A program made the translations under genes and the position numbers. A stretch of DNA of 64,000 nucleotides from Poa pratensis (Eukaryota; Streptophyta; Magnoliopsida; Poales; Poaceae). Under the pieces are notes generated by a model, which was not told the DNA's origin, did not search any database, and saw only the letters and a list, made by a program, of their open reading frames with translations. Below, one piece after another: positions 1 to 12,585 of this stretch (positions within the stretch are counted from its first letter, which is position 1; each line of letters begins with the position of its first letter). Where the stretch lies: contig CAMZMU010000115.1 in assembly GCA_947311845.1 (NCBI GenBank), positions 33,377,115 through 33,441,114 of the forward strand. Direction: 5' to 3'.

Positions 1-1048
1 GATGCAACAGCATAGACCTTCTTGCAGGTACCAACAAACAAATCCTCATATTTGCTTACAGGTTGTTCGACGAAACTCCTGCATGAGAAGATTAATCCAT
101 GCCACAACGCTCTGTTCTTTACTCAATAGTTTCTCCTTTTCCCCCTGAAATTAGCTTTGCAATAGATTCAGAAATATGGTTTTGCATGTGTGATACACAT
201 ATGTTTGTGTTAGCTCTCATATTTTCTGCATCTCCATTTACTGGATAAATAATATGGATTCAGCTTTTGTGATAGAACATGTTTGGATTTAAACACTAAC
301 TGAATTGAACTATGTTTATCATGGTATCCTGCCATTAGACCAAATATATGCACGCTTAAAATATTATTTTCATATCCTGTTGTTTTGTAAGAATCAACAT
401 TTATTTGTTTCCTCAGCTAACTTTAGTCGGTGGAATTTCTGATTTATTTTAGTTGTCTACCCACCTGCAGATTCTTATCTTCCTAATCCTGCTTATATTG
501 TGCCAAGCTACAGCTCATATGCGTTTGACCAGAGTATAAGGTTCAACCTTTTTTGTCTATGTCAGCATGTCCATTGCTGCACTCTATCCTGATAATTATC
601 ATCCTGTGCTTATGGAGGCTATATGTAGTCTGCCAAACTTTAATGTAAGCATTTTTTTGCTTTCTCATATCCTATTGTACATAATTTCTTTCATGTCTAT
701 CTACACTCATGGTGTAAGCAAATATTTTTATTTGGGGAATTTTTTGCTTTTTGATAACATCTAATTATGTGTGCTATGATTTGTTTTTTTGCTAGCCTAT
801 AATGCATTCCTAACTTTTGCCCTCCTTTGTTTTTCTTCATTTTGTGAAGTACATCATGACAGTGATGTGGTCTAATGCGGCGCACCACCAAAATTGTCTG
901 TTCAAGATTCAGGTGAAAATAGTCATGCTATGTCCCATGTATGTGAAATGGATTGTTACTCTCTAGATACACTGATATAGTCGATGTGACCTTGATTGAG
1001 TAATAAAGAGGTTGCATGATTTGTTCAAAAAACCAACTCCACGAACTA
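1..1048. other. Host DNA, no gene established
   Basis: AT-rich sequence with short open stretches (for example 471-540 and 566-649) that look exon-like but cannot be joined into a credible gene: the apparent intron between them would be only 25 nt. An AATAAAG motif near 1003 could be a polyadenylation signal on the plus strand. It may be the 3' end of a gene lying to the left of the window. No protein family was recognised. Confidence 0.3.
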
Positions 1049-1402
1049 CTCCCTCCGTTTAGGTGTGTAAGGCCTTTCACCAAAATCTATTTGTTCGGAA
1101 ACGCTGGGGAAATAAGGCCCGAATGAATTAATTGCCTAATAATAACATGCGGAAGGCCCTCTCTCTCTCCCTTGATCTACTCCTCTAATTACTCCTGTCC
1201 CATGGAAAACCAATCTGCATGCAGCGCCATTTTTTCGAGGTGGGCCACGACGTCTCTCATTAAGCCGCTAATTACTCCTGTATTTTTTCTGCTCGCTGAT
1301 TAGTTGATTCTGTACGAGGTGGAGAGATGGTGCGAGCCAGTAATCTCGAACCTTGGTCGCGCTGCGCTGCGTAGGAGGCCTTACACACCTAAACGGAGGA
1401 AG
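1049..1402. mobile_element. Stowaway-type MITE (Tc1/mariner), 354 bp
   Basis: The terminal inverted repeats are about 26 bp (1049-1074 and 1377-1402), starting CTCCCTCCGTTTAGG and nearly perfect. They are flanked by the TA target duplication (1047-1048 and 1403-1404). There is no coding capacity. TIR and TSD together are diagnostic of grass Stowaway elements; mobility would have needed a mariner transposase in trans. Confidence 0.9.
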
Positions 1403-1663
1403 TACATCATCTCCTCCATACATAGGCTTATATGGTTAGTTTTGATCACAGACACGGACCAGTTGTAGATTCAAGGCATGGATCAGACCTCGAGTGGCAC
1501 TTCAACCTTCGATAATCGTTCCCGAGGCATCCCAAGCCCACTACATCCAACTCTCTATTCGTCACTATGCTATTTTCTAAGGTGATCGATAATGACTCTC
1601 AAATAAACTGCAGAGATGTGCTAAAAAACAATAGGAGGTTAAGAAGAACACATGGACAAAATA

Positions 1664-1869
1664 CTCCATCCGTCCTGGTATATTAGGCACAATTCCAAAA
1701 ACAATTTGTCCCAAAAGCCCCACTTCTTAGGCACAATTGCATTTAATTTCCTCTCTATAATTGGCTAGTTGCCTCTCCCACCAATGCATGCAAATTTTTA
1801 GCCCCAATTAGGTATCACCTTGGTCAAAGAGATTTACAAATTATGTCTTACAAACTAGGACGGAGGAAG
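1664..1869. mobile_element. Stowaway-type MITE, copy 1 of a pair, 206 bp
   Basis: It starts CTCCATCCGTCC and ends with the inverted GGACGGAGGAAG, and TA flanks both ends. The interior shares segments such as CATTTAATTTCCTCTC and CACCAATGCATGCA with the element at 2046-2251, so the two belong to one subfamily inserted 176 bp apart. Confidence 0.85.
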
Positions 1870-2045
1870 TATCAAGAATGTATAAACTACACTCAATAAG
1901 CATATATATGGCATCTGCACATTAAATATTAATAATAGCTTTGTTTTCTGTATCTCATGCTCCATAGTCTTAAAGCAAATACGTACCTCAATCGATTGCA
2001 CTCGTCGTTATTAAAAGTGTATTAATGCATGGTAGGTGTGCACTA

Positions 2046-2251
2046 CTCCCTTCATCCCAGTTCTTAGGTTACAATGCAAAAATCATGCAGTCCCAAAAAC
2101 CCCACCTCTTAGGCGCATTAGCATTTAATTTCCTCTCCGTTACTGGCTTATTGCCTCTATCCACCAATGCATGCAGGATTTAACCCTAATCAGCTAGCAA
2201 CTTGGGTCTAGTGATTTGCCAATTGAGCCCTAAGAACCGGGACGTTGGGAG
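2046..2251. mobile_element. Stowaway-type MITE, copy 2 of a pair, 206 bp
   Basis: The ends are CTCCCTTCATCCCAGTTCTTAGG and its degenerate inverse CCTAAGAACCGGGACGTTGGGAG, with TA on both sides (2044-2045, 2252-2253). Length and interior match the element at 1664-1869, but the ends are more diverged, so this copy is probably older. Confidence 0.8.
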
Positions 2252-2253
2252 TA

Positions 2254-4370
2254 AATGAAGTTAGTATCGGGGTAAACATATTCCCTGTTGTTCACAAAAC
2301 CATACTTTCACCAATTAAAAATAGTTTAAGACCTGAAAGTGTGCAATTAATCTTGTGTAAGTTTGGTGGATTGGAAAAGATTAATTAAATTGGTCAAATC
2401 AAAATAATATCGATCTATTAGTCATCGATCATGTGCACAATTATGTGAATTTAACTTAAATATTCATGTCAAAATAACGGTCAACTCTTGTCCTTAGATG
2501 CATTGTTCCCTTGACTAAAACATCATGTCTCTATTCAGCTTCAAGGTGCGCGTGGCCACATTGTGGGTCTACTTTGCCGGAGGCTGTTGCGAAGGGATGA
2601 CAAGGTGTTTGTTCAACAATGTCTTCAATACATCGTTGCTCATGCTCTTCCTTGATTCACACGACATCGCTTACGATACTGCCAAGGGCAAGAAGAGGAG
2701 CAGCAACAATGGGAAAAAATTAATGTGACGACATGTGCCGAGCGAAAGGGGAAAATGAGTTTACTGATTTATGATTAAGACTATGCTTGTTTAATTTGTG
2801 AAATAAAATATCCTTCCATTTTAAAAATTATGGTTCGTAATCAACGATATGCTCATGTCACAATCCACATGAGACTTTGCGGCTCCAGGTTTTGGTCGAG
2901 TGTACAGAGAACTAAACTAGTTTTTGCAGAAGAATAATCATTCCAAGAATTTTAGAAAACTCGTATTGGAAGTACTAGTCTTTTAAGAAAAACTATCAGA
3001 GCATTTTAGTGAATTATTATCTTTTAATATTGGAATTCGTTTTCATAATCTCGTGTTCTCCCTTCATCTAATATTCCCCTCAATCTAAGTAGCATGCAGG
3101 AGCACATTATCAATAGTCCAAGGTGAAAAACTGTCAACATTCATTGCAATCAGTTCTCGAAATGACAAGAATTGTTGCTAGCTACAGGGGCATCTACGTT
3201 AGGCCTAAAATCTCTCTCCTGTGGAGCATCTGAAAAGGGTGTAGAGCTAAGATATTCTAAGATCAGATTGAGTATCCATCTTCTGTTTTACGTGGGTGGA
3301 GGGATAGACTTTCTGTGGTCCAACAGATGTTTACGGTTGTCCCATAAACTGTTGCTCCCCTATTGGGGAGTCATGTTTTCTTACATGTATGTACGCCTGG
3401 TGTATCAAAATTACTTGCAATCTTCGTTTCATAATTTTCTCAGATGTCTCCCAACCTCATAGATGTAGTTTCTAGCTGCCATGCACATTTACGCGGGACA
3501 TATGGTTGTATTCATAGTGTTTTGGCTTACTCTAATGCTCATAAAAACTGCAAGGAAACTGATCACAAAACCAAACAAGTACAACACTTCTCTTAGCCCA
3601 TCGTAATCAGTATGGCTTGCCTAATCATCTCGTATTTCTTTCTCTACACATTCGCACATACATATATATAAGGTTTACATATATAGAAGCTAGGATGAGT
3701 AGAAAGAGAAGAACGGGTAATAAGTCGGAGAAAATTCGGTAGGTAGGATGCAATAAAATTTTCTAGACAATAGTGAAGCACACAGATTCTTTTACATAAA
3801 GAAACAGAAAAAATTCAAGTACGATATACAAATGACGATAGTAGAAGTGTAGAACGTAAGAGGAAGTTTTTCTAGCTGAGTTAGTGGCAATGAAATTTCC
3901 ATTACTTAGACGTCATTATATGGCGCTTGAAGTACGGGGCGTAGACGAATCCCCGGCAGCCTGGGCAATGGCCCGGAGCGTGGGAATTTTTTTGCTTCAC
4001 ACTTTTGTTCATTTGAAGATTTTGACCCTACATTAACTGGTAATTTAAACGATTTACAGTAATAGTCCTCGGCCTAGTGAAATGCTGGCTCCTGCCATAC
4101 CCATGATACAAATAACTATACTAGCCGGTCTCTTAAAATGTTATATGATTGACCAAAATATTAGAAAAATAACACGGTTAGTGTTGACGAGTCTATGAAA
4201 AGACGGTTATTAGTCTAACGAAGCATTCAAATTTTAGACCAACCCTGGAACCTAATATTTTGAAATGGATAACGATGGCTCGACGTTCTCTGGTAGGTTG
4301 GACAAGCGTAATTGATCGCAGGCGGCACTGCTTATAGTTTGACTGACATGATAAGTACGTGATTGGGGAT
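2254..4370. other. Host DNA without recognisable genes
   Basis: AT-rich intergenic sequence. Two small open frames (2525-2728 and 3172-3462, plus strand) have no recognisable motif, no splice support and unremarkable composition, so they are not called as genes. No repeat with clear termini was found. Confidence 0.5.
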
Positions 4371-5556
4371 TGTCATGCGAGATGCTCAGAGCATCTCTAC
4401 CGGCACCGCCAAAGCACCCCAAACGTTCATTGGGGAATGCTGTACACGAAAAATGGCCACACCGGCATCCCAAGTGTTCGGCCTGGGTTGATTTCTGTCC
4501 GGCTCCCCCAAGCGGGGCTCCAAAATTGGGGGCTTGCTCGGGCAGCCGGACAGCGTTTGGATAGGTGAGACCCCCTTGTCATAGATACCACCCGAGCACC
4601 CAATTTTTCCCTCATTCTACATTGCAGCGCCGACCGCCAAAACTCTCAAAATTGCCCCCCCCACCCCCATTTTCCACAAACTTCTTAAGTTATCCTTCCC
4701 CGCCGCCGACACCCAGCTCTCTTTCCTTGTAGCTGCCACCACATACCTCCTTCCTCGCCGCCTCGAATGGGACCGGGACTTGCGCCTCCATTATACAAAA
4801 AAAAGCGTCGGGGGTGCAGTCGAAGGCGATGAAGCCGAAGCCATAGATGGTACTATACCGGAAGTGTATCTCACGGTGGAGATCATTCGCTCGGCGACGT
4901 CCACTAGTTGAGCTGCCCGACGAGCACACACGATTGAGAGGGTCGAGCACAACATCCTATCTGTCGCCCATATACTAGGTGAAATGAGCCAAGGGAGCTC
5001 GACGGCGCTCCCTTAGCTATCGGGAGTTCCTCGCCGTCTTCCCCAACTATTTCAACAACCCACTCACGACGCCGTTGTAGAATTTGAGTTTGTCGTCCTC
5101 ATCCGGGGAGAACTACACCGAGGACGTCAACCCGGGTGCCCCCTGCAAGGACGCCGTCGGCATCGACCTCAACAAGGATCCCATCAACAACGAGTCTCCC
5201 ACGCAACGTCGATCGATAGTCACGAACATCGCGCAAACGACAGAAAGGCAACCGTCGTTCGGTGATGGCGCCCACAACGGGCTCAATGAAGTGGCCGTCC
5301 TTGGGGAGGTACGTCTCTTGCTTTGTATGTGTGTTGCACCGGCAGTGTGAAGTGTGCAATAAATGGTGCTGGCAATGTGCCGGCAATATGAATTGTGCTC
5401 TTGTTTGTATGCAGTAAATGTGAGACCGGGGTTTGTTTGTGTGCATGAAACTGTGCTCATATTTCTCTTTAGGAGTAGGGCGCCGATGCCATGAATCAAG
5501 TTATCCACGGCCCCTACTCCTACCCCGACCATCTCGAGGATGGACAGCGCGAGGAG
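4371..5556 (+). pseudogene. Degenerate DNA-transposon-like remnant, left part
   Basis: A GC-rich segment starting around GAGCATCTCTACCGG, a beginning I associate with older grass DNA transposons. It contains short acidic or proline-rich open pieces (for example 5084-5350) broken by stops. The copia element at 5557 splits it; the right part resumes at 13579, and the reading continues as one sequence if one copy of the AGGAG target duplication is removed. The superfamily cannot be fixed; PIF/Harbinger accessory ORF is one possibility, but no DNA-binding or catalytic motif is visible. Confidence 0.3.
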
Positions 5557-6502
5557 TGTTAGAATTTGGGCCCATTTGGGGCAGCCCAATAAGCAATTCC
5601 TGAAATCTAAAATTGGACCATGTGCATGGCAGAATTTTGGAAGTGCAAAGTGGTGCTAAAGTTTAGTCCCACATTGCTAGTTGGGAGAGAGTTGCACTAC
5701 CTTATGTAGTGGAGTGTTGTGCCACTTGGTGTGCTAGTTGAGAACAGAAAGCTCTCTCCCGCGCGCTCCTCCTCCTCCGCCGCCGCTCGCTCGTCTTGTC
5801 ACGACACGACACGGGTTGCGGGAATGAGCCGAGTCGATGCCTATATTTTTGCTGTTCAGGAAAATCGAGTCGTGTTAGCGTACGTGTACAGCTTAGCCAA
5901 TTCGGATCGCTACCGGATCGTGGGCTGCTATAACCGACTCGAACGTGTGCGACGTGGCCGGCCCACGTTCTACCTATTAGGATTTCCTGAACCGCACTAT
6001 ATATTGCCTTGCACTACCGTGCGCCGTCACACACCGAACCAATCTAGGGTTTTGCCATCTCGTGCCTTGCGCCGCCACTGTAGTCTACTCCATCCCGAGC
6101 GCCGGCGTGCACCGGCGTTTGGGAGAGCAGGTCTCCGGAACCACTCGCCTTTGTGATCCTGTACGGGAGAGGGCGAATTAGGTATTTGGGAAGCGCTTCA
6201 CGCGACTGCTCGCTGCTTCCACCACGGGTCGTCTACCAGCTGGAGCTGCGAACCGTCTCCACAGGCGTCGTTTTCTTCGACCCGTCTTGAACCTGCCTGC
6301 ATCAACTGCTGCTTTCTCTACAACCGTTCGGTACGTGCGAAGTAATCTGAACTGTTTTACCATGGATCTGTTGGCGTTTATGTTGCTATTGTTCAGGTTG
6401 ATTAGTACATCTAGTATTTTCATATTTAACATGTTAGTAGCTGTCTTAGTCATGTTTAATATTCTGGAATTAATCATGGAATTATTGCCTAATTTTCTAA
6501 CA
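5557..6502 (+). repeat. 5' LTR of the copia element, 946 bp
   Basis: It begins TGTTAGAATTTGGGC and ends CTAATTTTCTAACA. It matches the 3' LTR over its length but lacks roughly 40 bp that the 3' LTR has around 13318-13358, and it has a few extra bases near 5830. A TATATAT-type promoter motif lies near 6000. The sequence after the LTR (6503 on) does not show the usual TGGTATCAGAGC primer-binding site. Confidence 0.93.
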
Positions 6503-6541
6503 ATCCAAAAACCTAATTGTAGGCAATTTCGTGATTTGAAT

Positions 6542-7516
6542 ATGGCTGGTTATACCGATGCAATGAAACCGGACAAGTTCACCGGTGTGCGCTATAAGAC
6601 ATGGCAGGTGAAGTGTCAACTCTGGCTCAAGGCCATGGGTGTCTGGGAAATTAGTAATGGTCTTCCTGAAGGAACTATGTCTGAGGAAGCTCAGAGTAAG
6701 TTCAAGAAAGACACTACTATTTTCTGTGGATGCATCCTGAGTGTTCTTGATGCTCGTCTGTGTGATGTGTATTTGCACATAAAAGATGGCAAGTAGCTCT
6801 GGGATGCACTGAATGCCAAGTTCGGTGAAACCGATGCAGGCAGTGAACTGTATATCATGGAGAGCTTTCACGACTACAAAATAGTGAATAACCGTAGCGT
6901 GGTTGAACAAGCTCATAAGATACCGTGAACTGTGAGAGAGTTGGAACTCCTCAAGTGTTCCCTACCTGACAAGTTCGTGGCTGGATGCATTATTGCAAAG
7001 TTGCCTTCCTCATGGAGGAACTTCGTCACAACTGTCAAACACAAGAGAACGGAGATATCGGTTGAAAACCTGATAGCGTCTCTTGATGTTGAGGAGAAGG
7101 CTCGGGCTAAGAACACTAGTGAGAGAGGTGAAGGTCAGTCTAGCGCTAACATGGTGCAGAAGAACTTTCACCACGGCAAGACTAAGGCAAAGAGCAAGCC
7201 TTCCTTCAACATGTCTACCAAGACTACTTCTTTCAAGAAGAAGAAGATGCTGAACAAATCTGAGCTAAAGTGCTACACTTGTGGAGAGCCCGGACACTTC
7301 TCTGTGGACTGCCCAGATCGTGCAGACAAGAAAGGGAAGACGCCAAAGCATGTCAACGTCGTGACCGCTAGCAATGCTGATGGGTACGGTAATTTGCCGA
7401 TTGTGCTTTCAGTATTTCAATCTCCATGTTGGTGGATTGATATGGGTGCTAATGTTCATGGATGTGCTGACATATCTATGTTCACTTCTTATCAGGTTGC
7501 ATATTCAAGCGTCTTA
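6542..7516 (+). pseudogene. copia gag and start of protease, broken
   Basis: Reads from MAGYTDAMKPDKFTG through a copia gag (UBN2-type) domain. A TAG stop falls at 6794-6796, and the frame changes before 6932. A CCHC zinc knuckle (CYTCGEPGHFSVDC) lies near 7270-7311 and would bind genomic RNA during particle assembly. The start of the aspartic protease follows (WWIDMGANVHG near 7428); the usual D-S/T-G-A reads D-M-G-A, which should inactivate it. The frame runs into the solo LTR at 7522 and resumes at 9126 after the TSD. Confidence 0.9.
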
Positions 7517-7521
7517 ATGGG

Positions 7522-9120
7522 TGATACGTCTCCAACGTATCCATAATTTCTTATGTTCCATGCTTATATTATGTCAATTGCTACATGTTTTATTCACACT
7601 TTATAGCATTTTTATGCATTTTCTGGGACTAACCTATTAACAAGATGCCACAGTGCCAGTTCCTGTTTTCTGCTGTTTTTGATTCCAGAAAAGCTGTTTT
7701 GGAAGTATTCTCGGAATTGGACGAAACAAAAAGCCAAGGTCCTATTTTTCTGTCACGTACACGGAGTCCGAAGGAGAGACGAAGGGGGGCACCGAGGCGC
7801 CCTCACCATGTGGTGGCGCGGGTCCCACCCCTGGCGCGCCGCCACGTGGTGAGGAGCCCTCGGACCACCACCGACATCGCCCCTTCGCCTATAAATTGCC
7901 TTTCTCGTGAAAACCCTAAACACCCGAGCCTCCATCCACGAAAAGTTCCAGAGCCGCCGCCGTCGTCAACCCTAGCTCGGGAGGGTTCTGAAGCTCTTCC
8001 CGGCACCCTGCCAGAGAGGGGAATCATCACCGGAGGGCTCTACATCGCCATGCCTTCCTCCGAAGTGATGTGTGAGTAGTCCACCCCTGGACTATGGGTC
8101 CATAGCAGTAGCTAGATGGCTGTCTTCTCCTCTTGTGCCATCATGTTTAGATCTTGTGAGCTGCCTATCATGATCAAGATCATCTTATTGTAATGATGTT
8201 GTGTTTGCCAGGATCCGATGAATATTGAATACTATGTCAAGTTGATTATTGATCTATCATGCCTATGTTATTTATGATCTTGCATGCTCTCCGTTATTAG
8301 TGTAGTCTTTGGCCAAGTTTATGCTTGTAACTCCAGGAGGGAGTATTTATACTAGATAGTGGTTTCATGCCTCCATTTAATCTGGGACAGTGACAGAAAG
8401 TTCTAAGGTTGTGGATGTGCTGTTGCTACTAGGGGTAAAACAGCAATGCTTTGTCCAAGGATATTTGTATTGTTTACATTATGCATCATACTTAATGTAA
8501 TTGTCCGTTGCTTGCAACTTAATACTGGAAGAGGTGAGGATGCTAACCCGAAGGTGGACTATTTAGGCACAGATGCATGCTTGATAGCGGTCTGTGTACT
8601 TTGTCGTAATGTCCAAGTAAATCTCACAGTGATCATCATGACTTGTATATGCATTGTTATGCACTCTCTATTTTGTCAATTGCCCAGCTGTAATTTGTTT
8701 ACCCAACATGTTAGTATTTTATTATGGAGAGTCACCACTAGTGAACTGTGGACCCCAGTCCATTCTTTTACATCTGAAATACAACCTACTGCAATCATTG
8801 TTCTCTTTAATTCTCTGCAAGCAAACATCATTTTCCGCACCACACTTTTAATCCTTTGTTTTCAGCAAGCCGGTGAGATTGACAACCTCACTGTTTCGTT
8901 GGGGTAAAGTAGTTTGATTGTCTTGTGTGCAGGTTCCACGTTGCTGCTGATTCCCTGGTGTTGCGCCGTGCCACATTCACCCACCAACAACCTTCAGAAG
9001 ACCCTTGACTTCCTACTGGTTCGATTAAAGCTTGGTTTCTTACTGAGGGAAAACTTGCTGCTGCACTCATCATACCTTCCTCTTGGGGTTCCCAACGGAC
9101 ATGTAACTTAACACGCATCA
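7522..9120 (+). mobile_element. Solo LTR (TGATACGT family) inside the copia element, 1599 bp
   Basis: Starts TGATACGTCTCCAACGTAT and ends ACGCATCA, with a perfect 5-bp duplication ATGGG at 7517-7521 and 9121-9125. A CCTATAAATTG TATA-like box lies at about 7888. No internal domain or second LTR is present, so it is most simply the product of LTR-LTR recombination. It interrupts the copia protease region; removal restores the reading across VLMG-SGSHA. A second copy lies in inverse orientation at 24006-25621. Confidence 0.93.
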
Positions 9121-9125
9121 ATGGG

Positions 9126-10160
9126 GAGTGGATCACATGCTTTTGTTCATGGTGTTGGCACGGTACATCTGAAGTTTACTTCGGGAAAGATCGTGCAGCA
9201 TGTCCCTACTATGAAAAAGAATCTCGTTAGCGGCTCCCTTCTATGCAGAGATGGGTTTAAATTAGTTTTGGAGTCCAATAAAATAGTTGTGTCAAAGTTT
9301 GGATAATTTATTGGTAAAGGGTATGAGTGCGGAGGCTTGTTCCGCTTTTCATTATCGGATTTTTGTAATAAGTCAGTAAACTATATTTGTGACAGTGTGG
9401 ATTCGGATGCCAATGTTTGTCACTCTCGTTTATGTCATGTTAATTTTGGTTTAATGAGTAGACTTTCCAGCTTGAGTTTAATTCCTACTTTCACCAATGC
9501 CAAAGGTTCTAAGTGCCATAGCTGTGTGCAATCTAAGCAACCTCGAAAGCCTCACAAGGCAGCCGAGGAGAGAAACTTGGCACCTCTAGAACTCGTACAT
9601 TCGGATCTATGTGAGATGAATGGCGTGTTGACAAAAGGTGATAAGAGATATTTCATGACTTTAATCGATGATGCTACTAGGTTCTGTTATGTATACTTGT
9701 TGCACACTAAAGATGAAGCTATGGACTACTTTAAAATCTATAAAGCTGAAGTAGAAAATCAATTAGAGAGAAAGATCAAACGTCTTAGGTCAGATCGTGG
9801 TGGCGAGTATTTCTCCAACATATTTGATGAATTCTGTGAGGAACACGGTATTATTCATGAGAGGACGCCTCCCTATTCTCCCCAATCAAACGGGGTTGCT
9901 GAGAGGAAAAACCGCACGCTGACCGACTTGGTGAATGCCATGTTGGACACTGCTGGTTTATCTAAGGCATGGTGGAGGGAGGCTTTATTGACTTCGTGTC
10001 ATGTCCTGAATAGAGTTCCAAACAAGGATAAAAAGAAGACCCTTACGAGGAGTGGTCTGGGAGAACACCATCACTTTCTTATTTACGCACTTGGGGATGT
10101 TTGGCGAAAGTCAATGTTCCAATTCCTAAGAAACGTAAACTTGGACCAAGACAGTGGATT
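9126..10160 (+). pseudogene. copia protease remainder and integrase, broken
   Basis: Protease remainder (QHVPTMKKNLVSGSLLC) reads to a TAA stop at 9304-9306. The integrase follows from 9337: an HHCC zinc-binding region (HSRLCHVNFG ... CHSCVQSKQP), then the catalytic core with D in LEL/VHSDLCEMN, D in LRSDRGGEYF and E in NGVAERKNRT, the DDE triad needed to insert the cDNA. The frame breaks around 10030-10160 by several small indels, removing the normal link from integrase to RT. Confidence 0.92.
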
Positions 10161-12042
10161 GTGTCTTTCTAGGCTATGCTCAGCGGAGCATTTGCTATAG
10201 ATTTTTAGTGGTTAAATCTGAGATACCTGATATGCATGTTGATACTATTTTGGAATCTCGTGATGCAACATTTTTTGAGAACATGTTTCCTATGAAGGAT
10301 ATGCATAGCATTGCTAGAATTTCTTCTGAGATATATGCTGAACCTAGTACATCTGTTGATCATTCTGAACAACCACATGTTGAGGAAGTCCTTGAGAAGG
10401 ATGACAATGAATCAGCTCCCAAGAGGAGCAAGAGACAGAGGACTGAAAAATCCTTTGGTGATGATTTCATTGTGTACCTTGTGGACAATACTCCCACGTC
10501 CATTGCAGAGGCATTTGCATCTCCTGATGCTGATGACTGGAAAGAAGCTGTCCATAATGAGATGGACTCGATTCTTTCTAATGGAACTTGGGAATTATCT
10601 GAACGACCCTACGGTTGCAAACCTGTGGGTTGTAAGTGGGTGTTCAAGAAGAAGCTAAGGCCTGATGGTACTATTGAAAAGTACAAGGCACGGCTTGTGG
10701 CCAAGGGCTACACCCAGCACGAAGGCGAAGATTACTTTGACACCTATTCACCTGTTGCTCGACTTACCACCATTCGTGTACTACTTTCCCTGGCTGCCTC
10801 CTATGGTCTTATCGTTCATCAAATGGACGTAAAGACAGCTTTCCTTAACGGAGAGTTGGAAGAGGAAATCTATATGGATCAGCCTGATGGGTTTGTGTAA
10901 AAGGTGAAGAGAGAAAGGTGTGCAAATTGTTAAAATCTTTGTATGGGCTGAAGCAAGCACCTAAGCAATGGCATGAGAAGTTTGACAGCACTCTAACATC
11001 TGCAGGCTTTGCCATTAATGAGGCTGACAGGTGTGTGTATTATCGCCATGGTGGGGGTGATAGTGTTATATTATGCTTGTATGTTGATGACATACTGATT
11101 TTCGGTACAAGCATGATAGTGATAAATGAGGTCAAGTCTTTTCTGTCAAAGAGCTTTGATATGAAAGATCTGGGACAAGCTGATGTGATCCTGAACATTA
11201 AGTTGATTAGGGATGAGAGTGGGATTACGTTAACGCAATCACACTATGTTGAGAAGGTCTTGAGCCGCTTTGACTATATAGACAGCAAGCCTTCTCCAAC
11301 ACCCTATGATCCCAGTGTGACACTCAGAAAGAACAAGAAGGAAACGAGAGATCAATTAAGATATTCTCAAGTGATCGGTTCACTCATGTACCTTGCGAGC
11401 GCGACGAGACCTGATATCTCTTTTGCTGTGAGCAAGTTGAGCAGGTTCATGTCTAACCCGGGTATTGATCATTGGCATGCACTTGAAAGGGTCATGCGCT
11501 ATCTGAACGGTACAATGAGTTATGGGATTCACTATTCAGGGCACCCTGCGGTGCTTGAGGGATATTGTGATGCGAACTGGATCTCAGATGTTGATGAGCT
11601 CTACGCCACAAGTGGATATGCATTTATTCTTGGAGGTGGCGCAGTGTCATGGAGGTCTTGCAAACAGACCATTTTGACGAGGTCAACCATGGAAGCAGAA
11701 CTTACTGCTTTAGATACAGCTTCTGTTGAGGCAGAATGGCTGCGTGAGCTCTTGATGGACTTGCCGGTGGTTGAGAAACCATTACCGGCCATCCTTATGA
11801 ACTGTGACAACCAAACGGTTATCATGAAAGTGAACAGTGCTAAGGATAATGCGAAGTCATCAAGACACGTTAAAAGACGCTTGAAGTCTGTCAGGAAAAT
11901 GAGAAACTCCGGAGTAATAACTGTTAGTTATATTCAAACTGACAAAAACCTGGCAGATCCCTTTACGAAGGGACTATCACGTAATGTGATAGATAGTGCA
12001 TCGAGGGAGATGGGGTTGAGACCCGTGAGCGTTACACCATAG
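10154..12042 (+). pseudogene. copia reverse transcriptase and RNase H, broken by a stop
   Basis: Two adjoining open stretches (10154-10900 and 10918-12042) separated by a TAA at 10898-10900 and a frame change. The first has the RT N-terminal region (CKWVFKKKLRPDGTIEKYKARLVAKGY, quoted only in part as CKWVFKKKLRPDG; HQMDVKTAFLNGELEEEIY). The second has the catalytic [10 protein letters not shown] box near 11078-11107 and the RNase H motifs SRPDIS-type region, [12 protein letters not shown] and NCDNQTVI. These domains make the cDNA and remove the RNA strand. The C-terminus is near [10 protein letters not shown], normal for copia pol, so apart from the one break this part is nearly complete. Confidence 0.93.
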
Positions 12043-12585
12043 TGGTAACCCAACCTATGTGATCGGAGATCCCGTGAATTAGGACCTGGGAAGAACAAGC
12101 TAGTGGTTTAACAGATGAGAGTTATTTTATAACCCTCTCCGTGGGAAGATGCATAACTCTCACATTCTGTAAGGCAGGTTGGCAATATGCCTTAATGTGT
12201 TTCTGTTGGCTATTCGTAGCAAAGGTGCTATCCTACAGAGCGACCTTGAAAGAACACACCTATATGAGTCCGACTGTTAAACGTCGCAGTCTATGAGATT
12301 TGGGTGATCTCTAGTAAGCTCATGAAGAGACCAGGGAGTATGACGCATATGCTCCACCCGCGGGGTAGGCTACTGGCAGCCACGTACTGGTTATGACTTT
12401 GAGTGAAGTCTATTGGCACCAAACTTGCAATTCAAGGTTCGTCCATTGTTCAAGTTGCTGGTAGATGTAGCTTGAAGCTCTAGGCGGAAGTTCAACTTAA
12501 CAGTCTCTGCTGAAACACTGGTATATAAACAAGAAACGAGGTTTGGCAAAATCTCTAAATGGAAATTTGAGATCTGGTGGGGGAT
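12043..12585 (+). other. copia 3' untranslated region and polypurine tract
   Basis: Non-coding stretch between the pol stop and the 3' LTR. A purine-rich tract, TGGTGGGGGA at 12575-12584, sits directly before the LTR start TGTTAGAATT and should be the plus-strand primer site. No additional ORF of note is present. Confidence 0.85.

Noticed and set aside
471..649. Two exon-like stretches at the left edge that join in frame (DSYLPNPAYIVPSYSS... and SMSIAALYPDNYHPVL...).
   Set aside because: The intron between them (541-565) would be only 25 nt, far below the plant minimum, and no further exon or family match could be seen.
2525..3462. Small plus-strand ORFs at 2525-2728 and 3172-3462.
   Set aside because: No motif, no leader or splice signals, ordinary chance length for AT-rich DNA.
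5084..5589. Overlapping ORFs on both strands around 5.1-5.6 kb.
   Set aside because: They are frames of a GC-rich degenerate transposon-like segment and run into the copia LTR; no protein family is supported.
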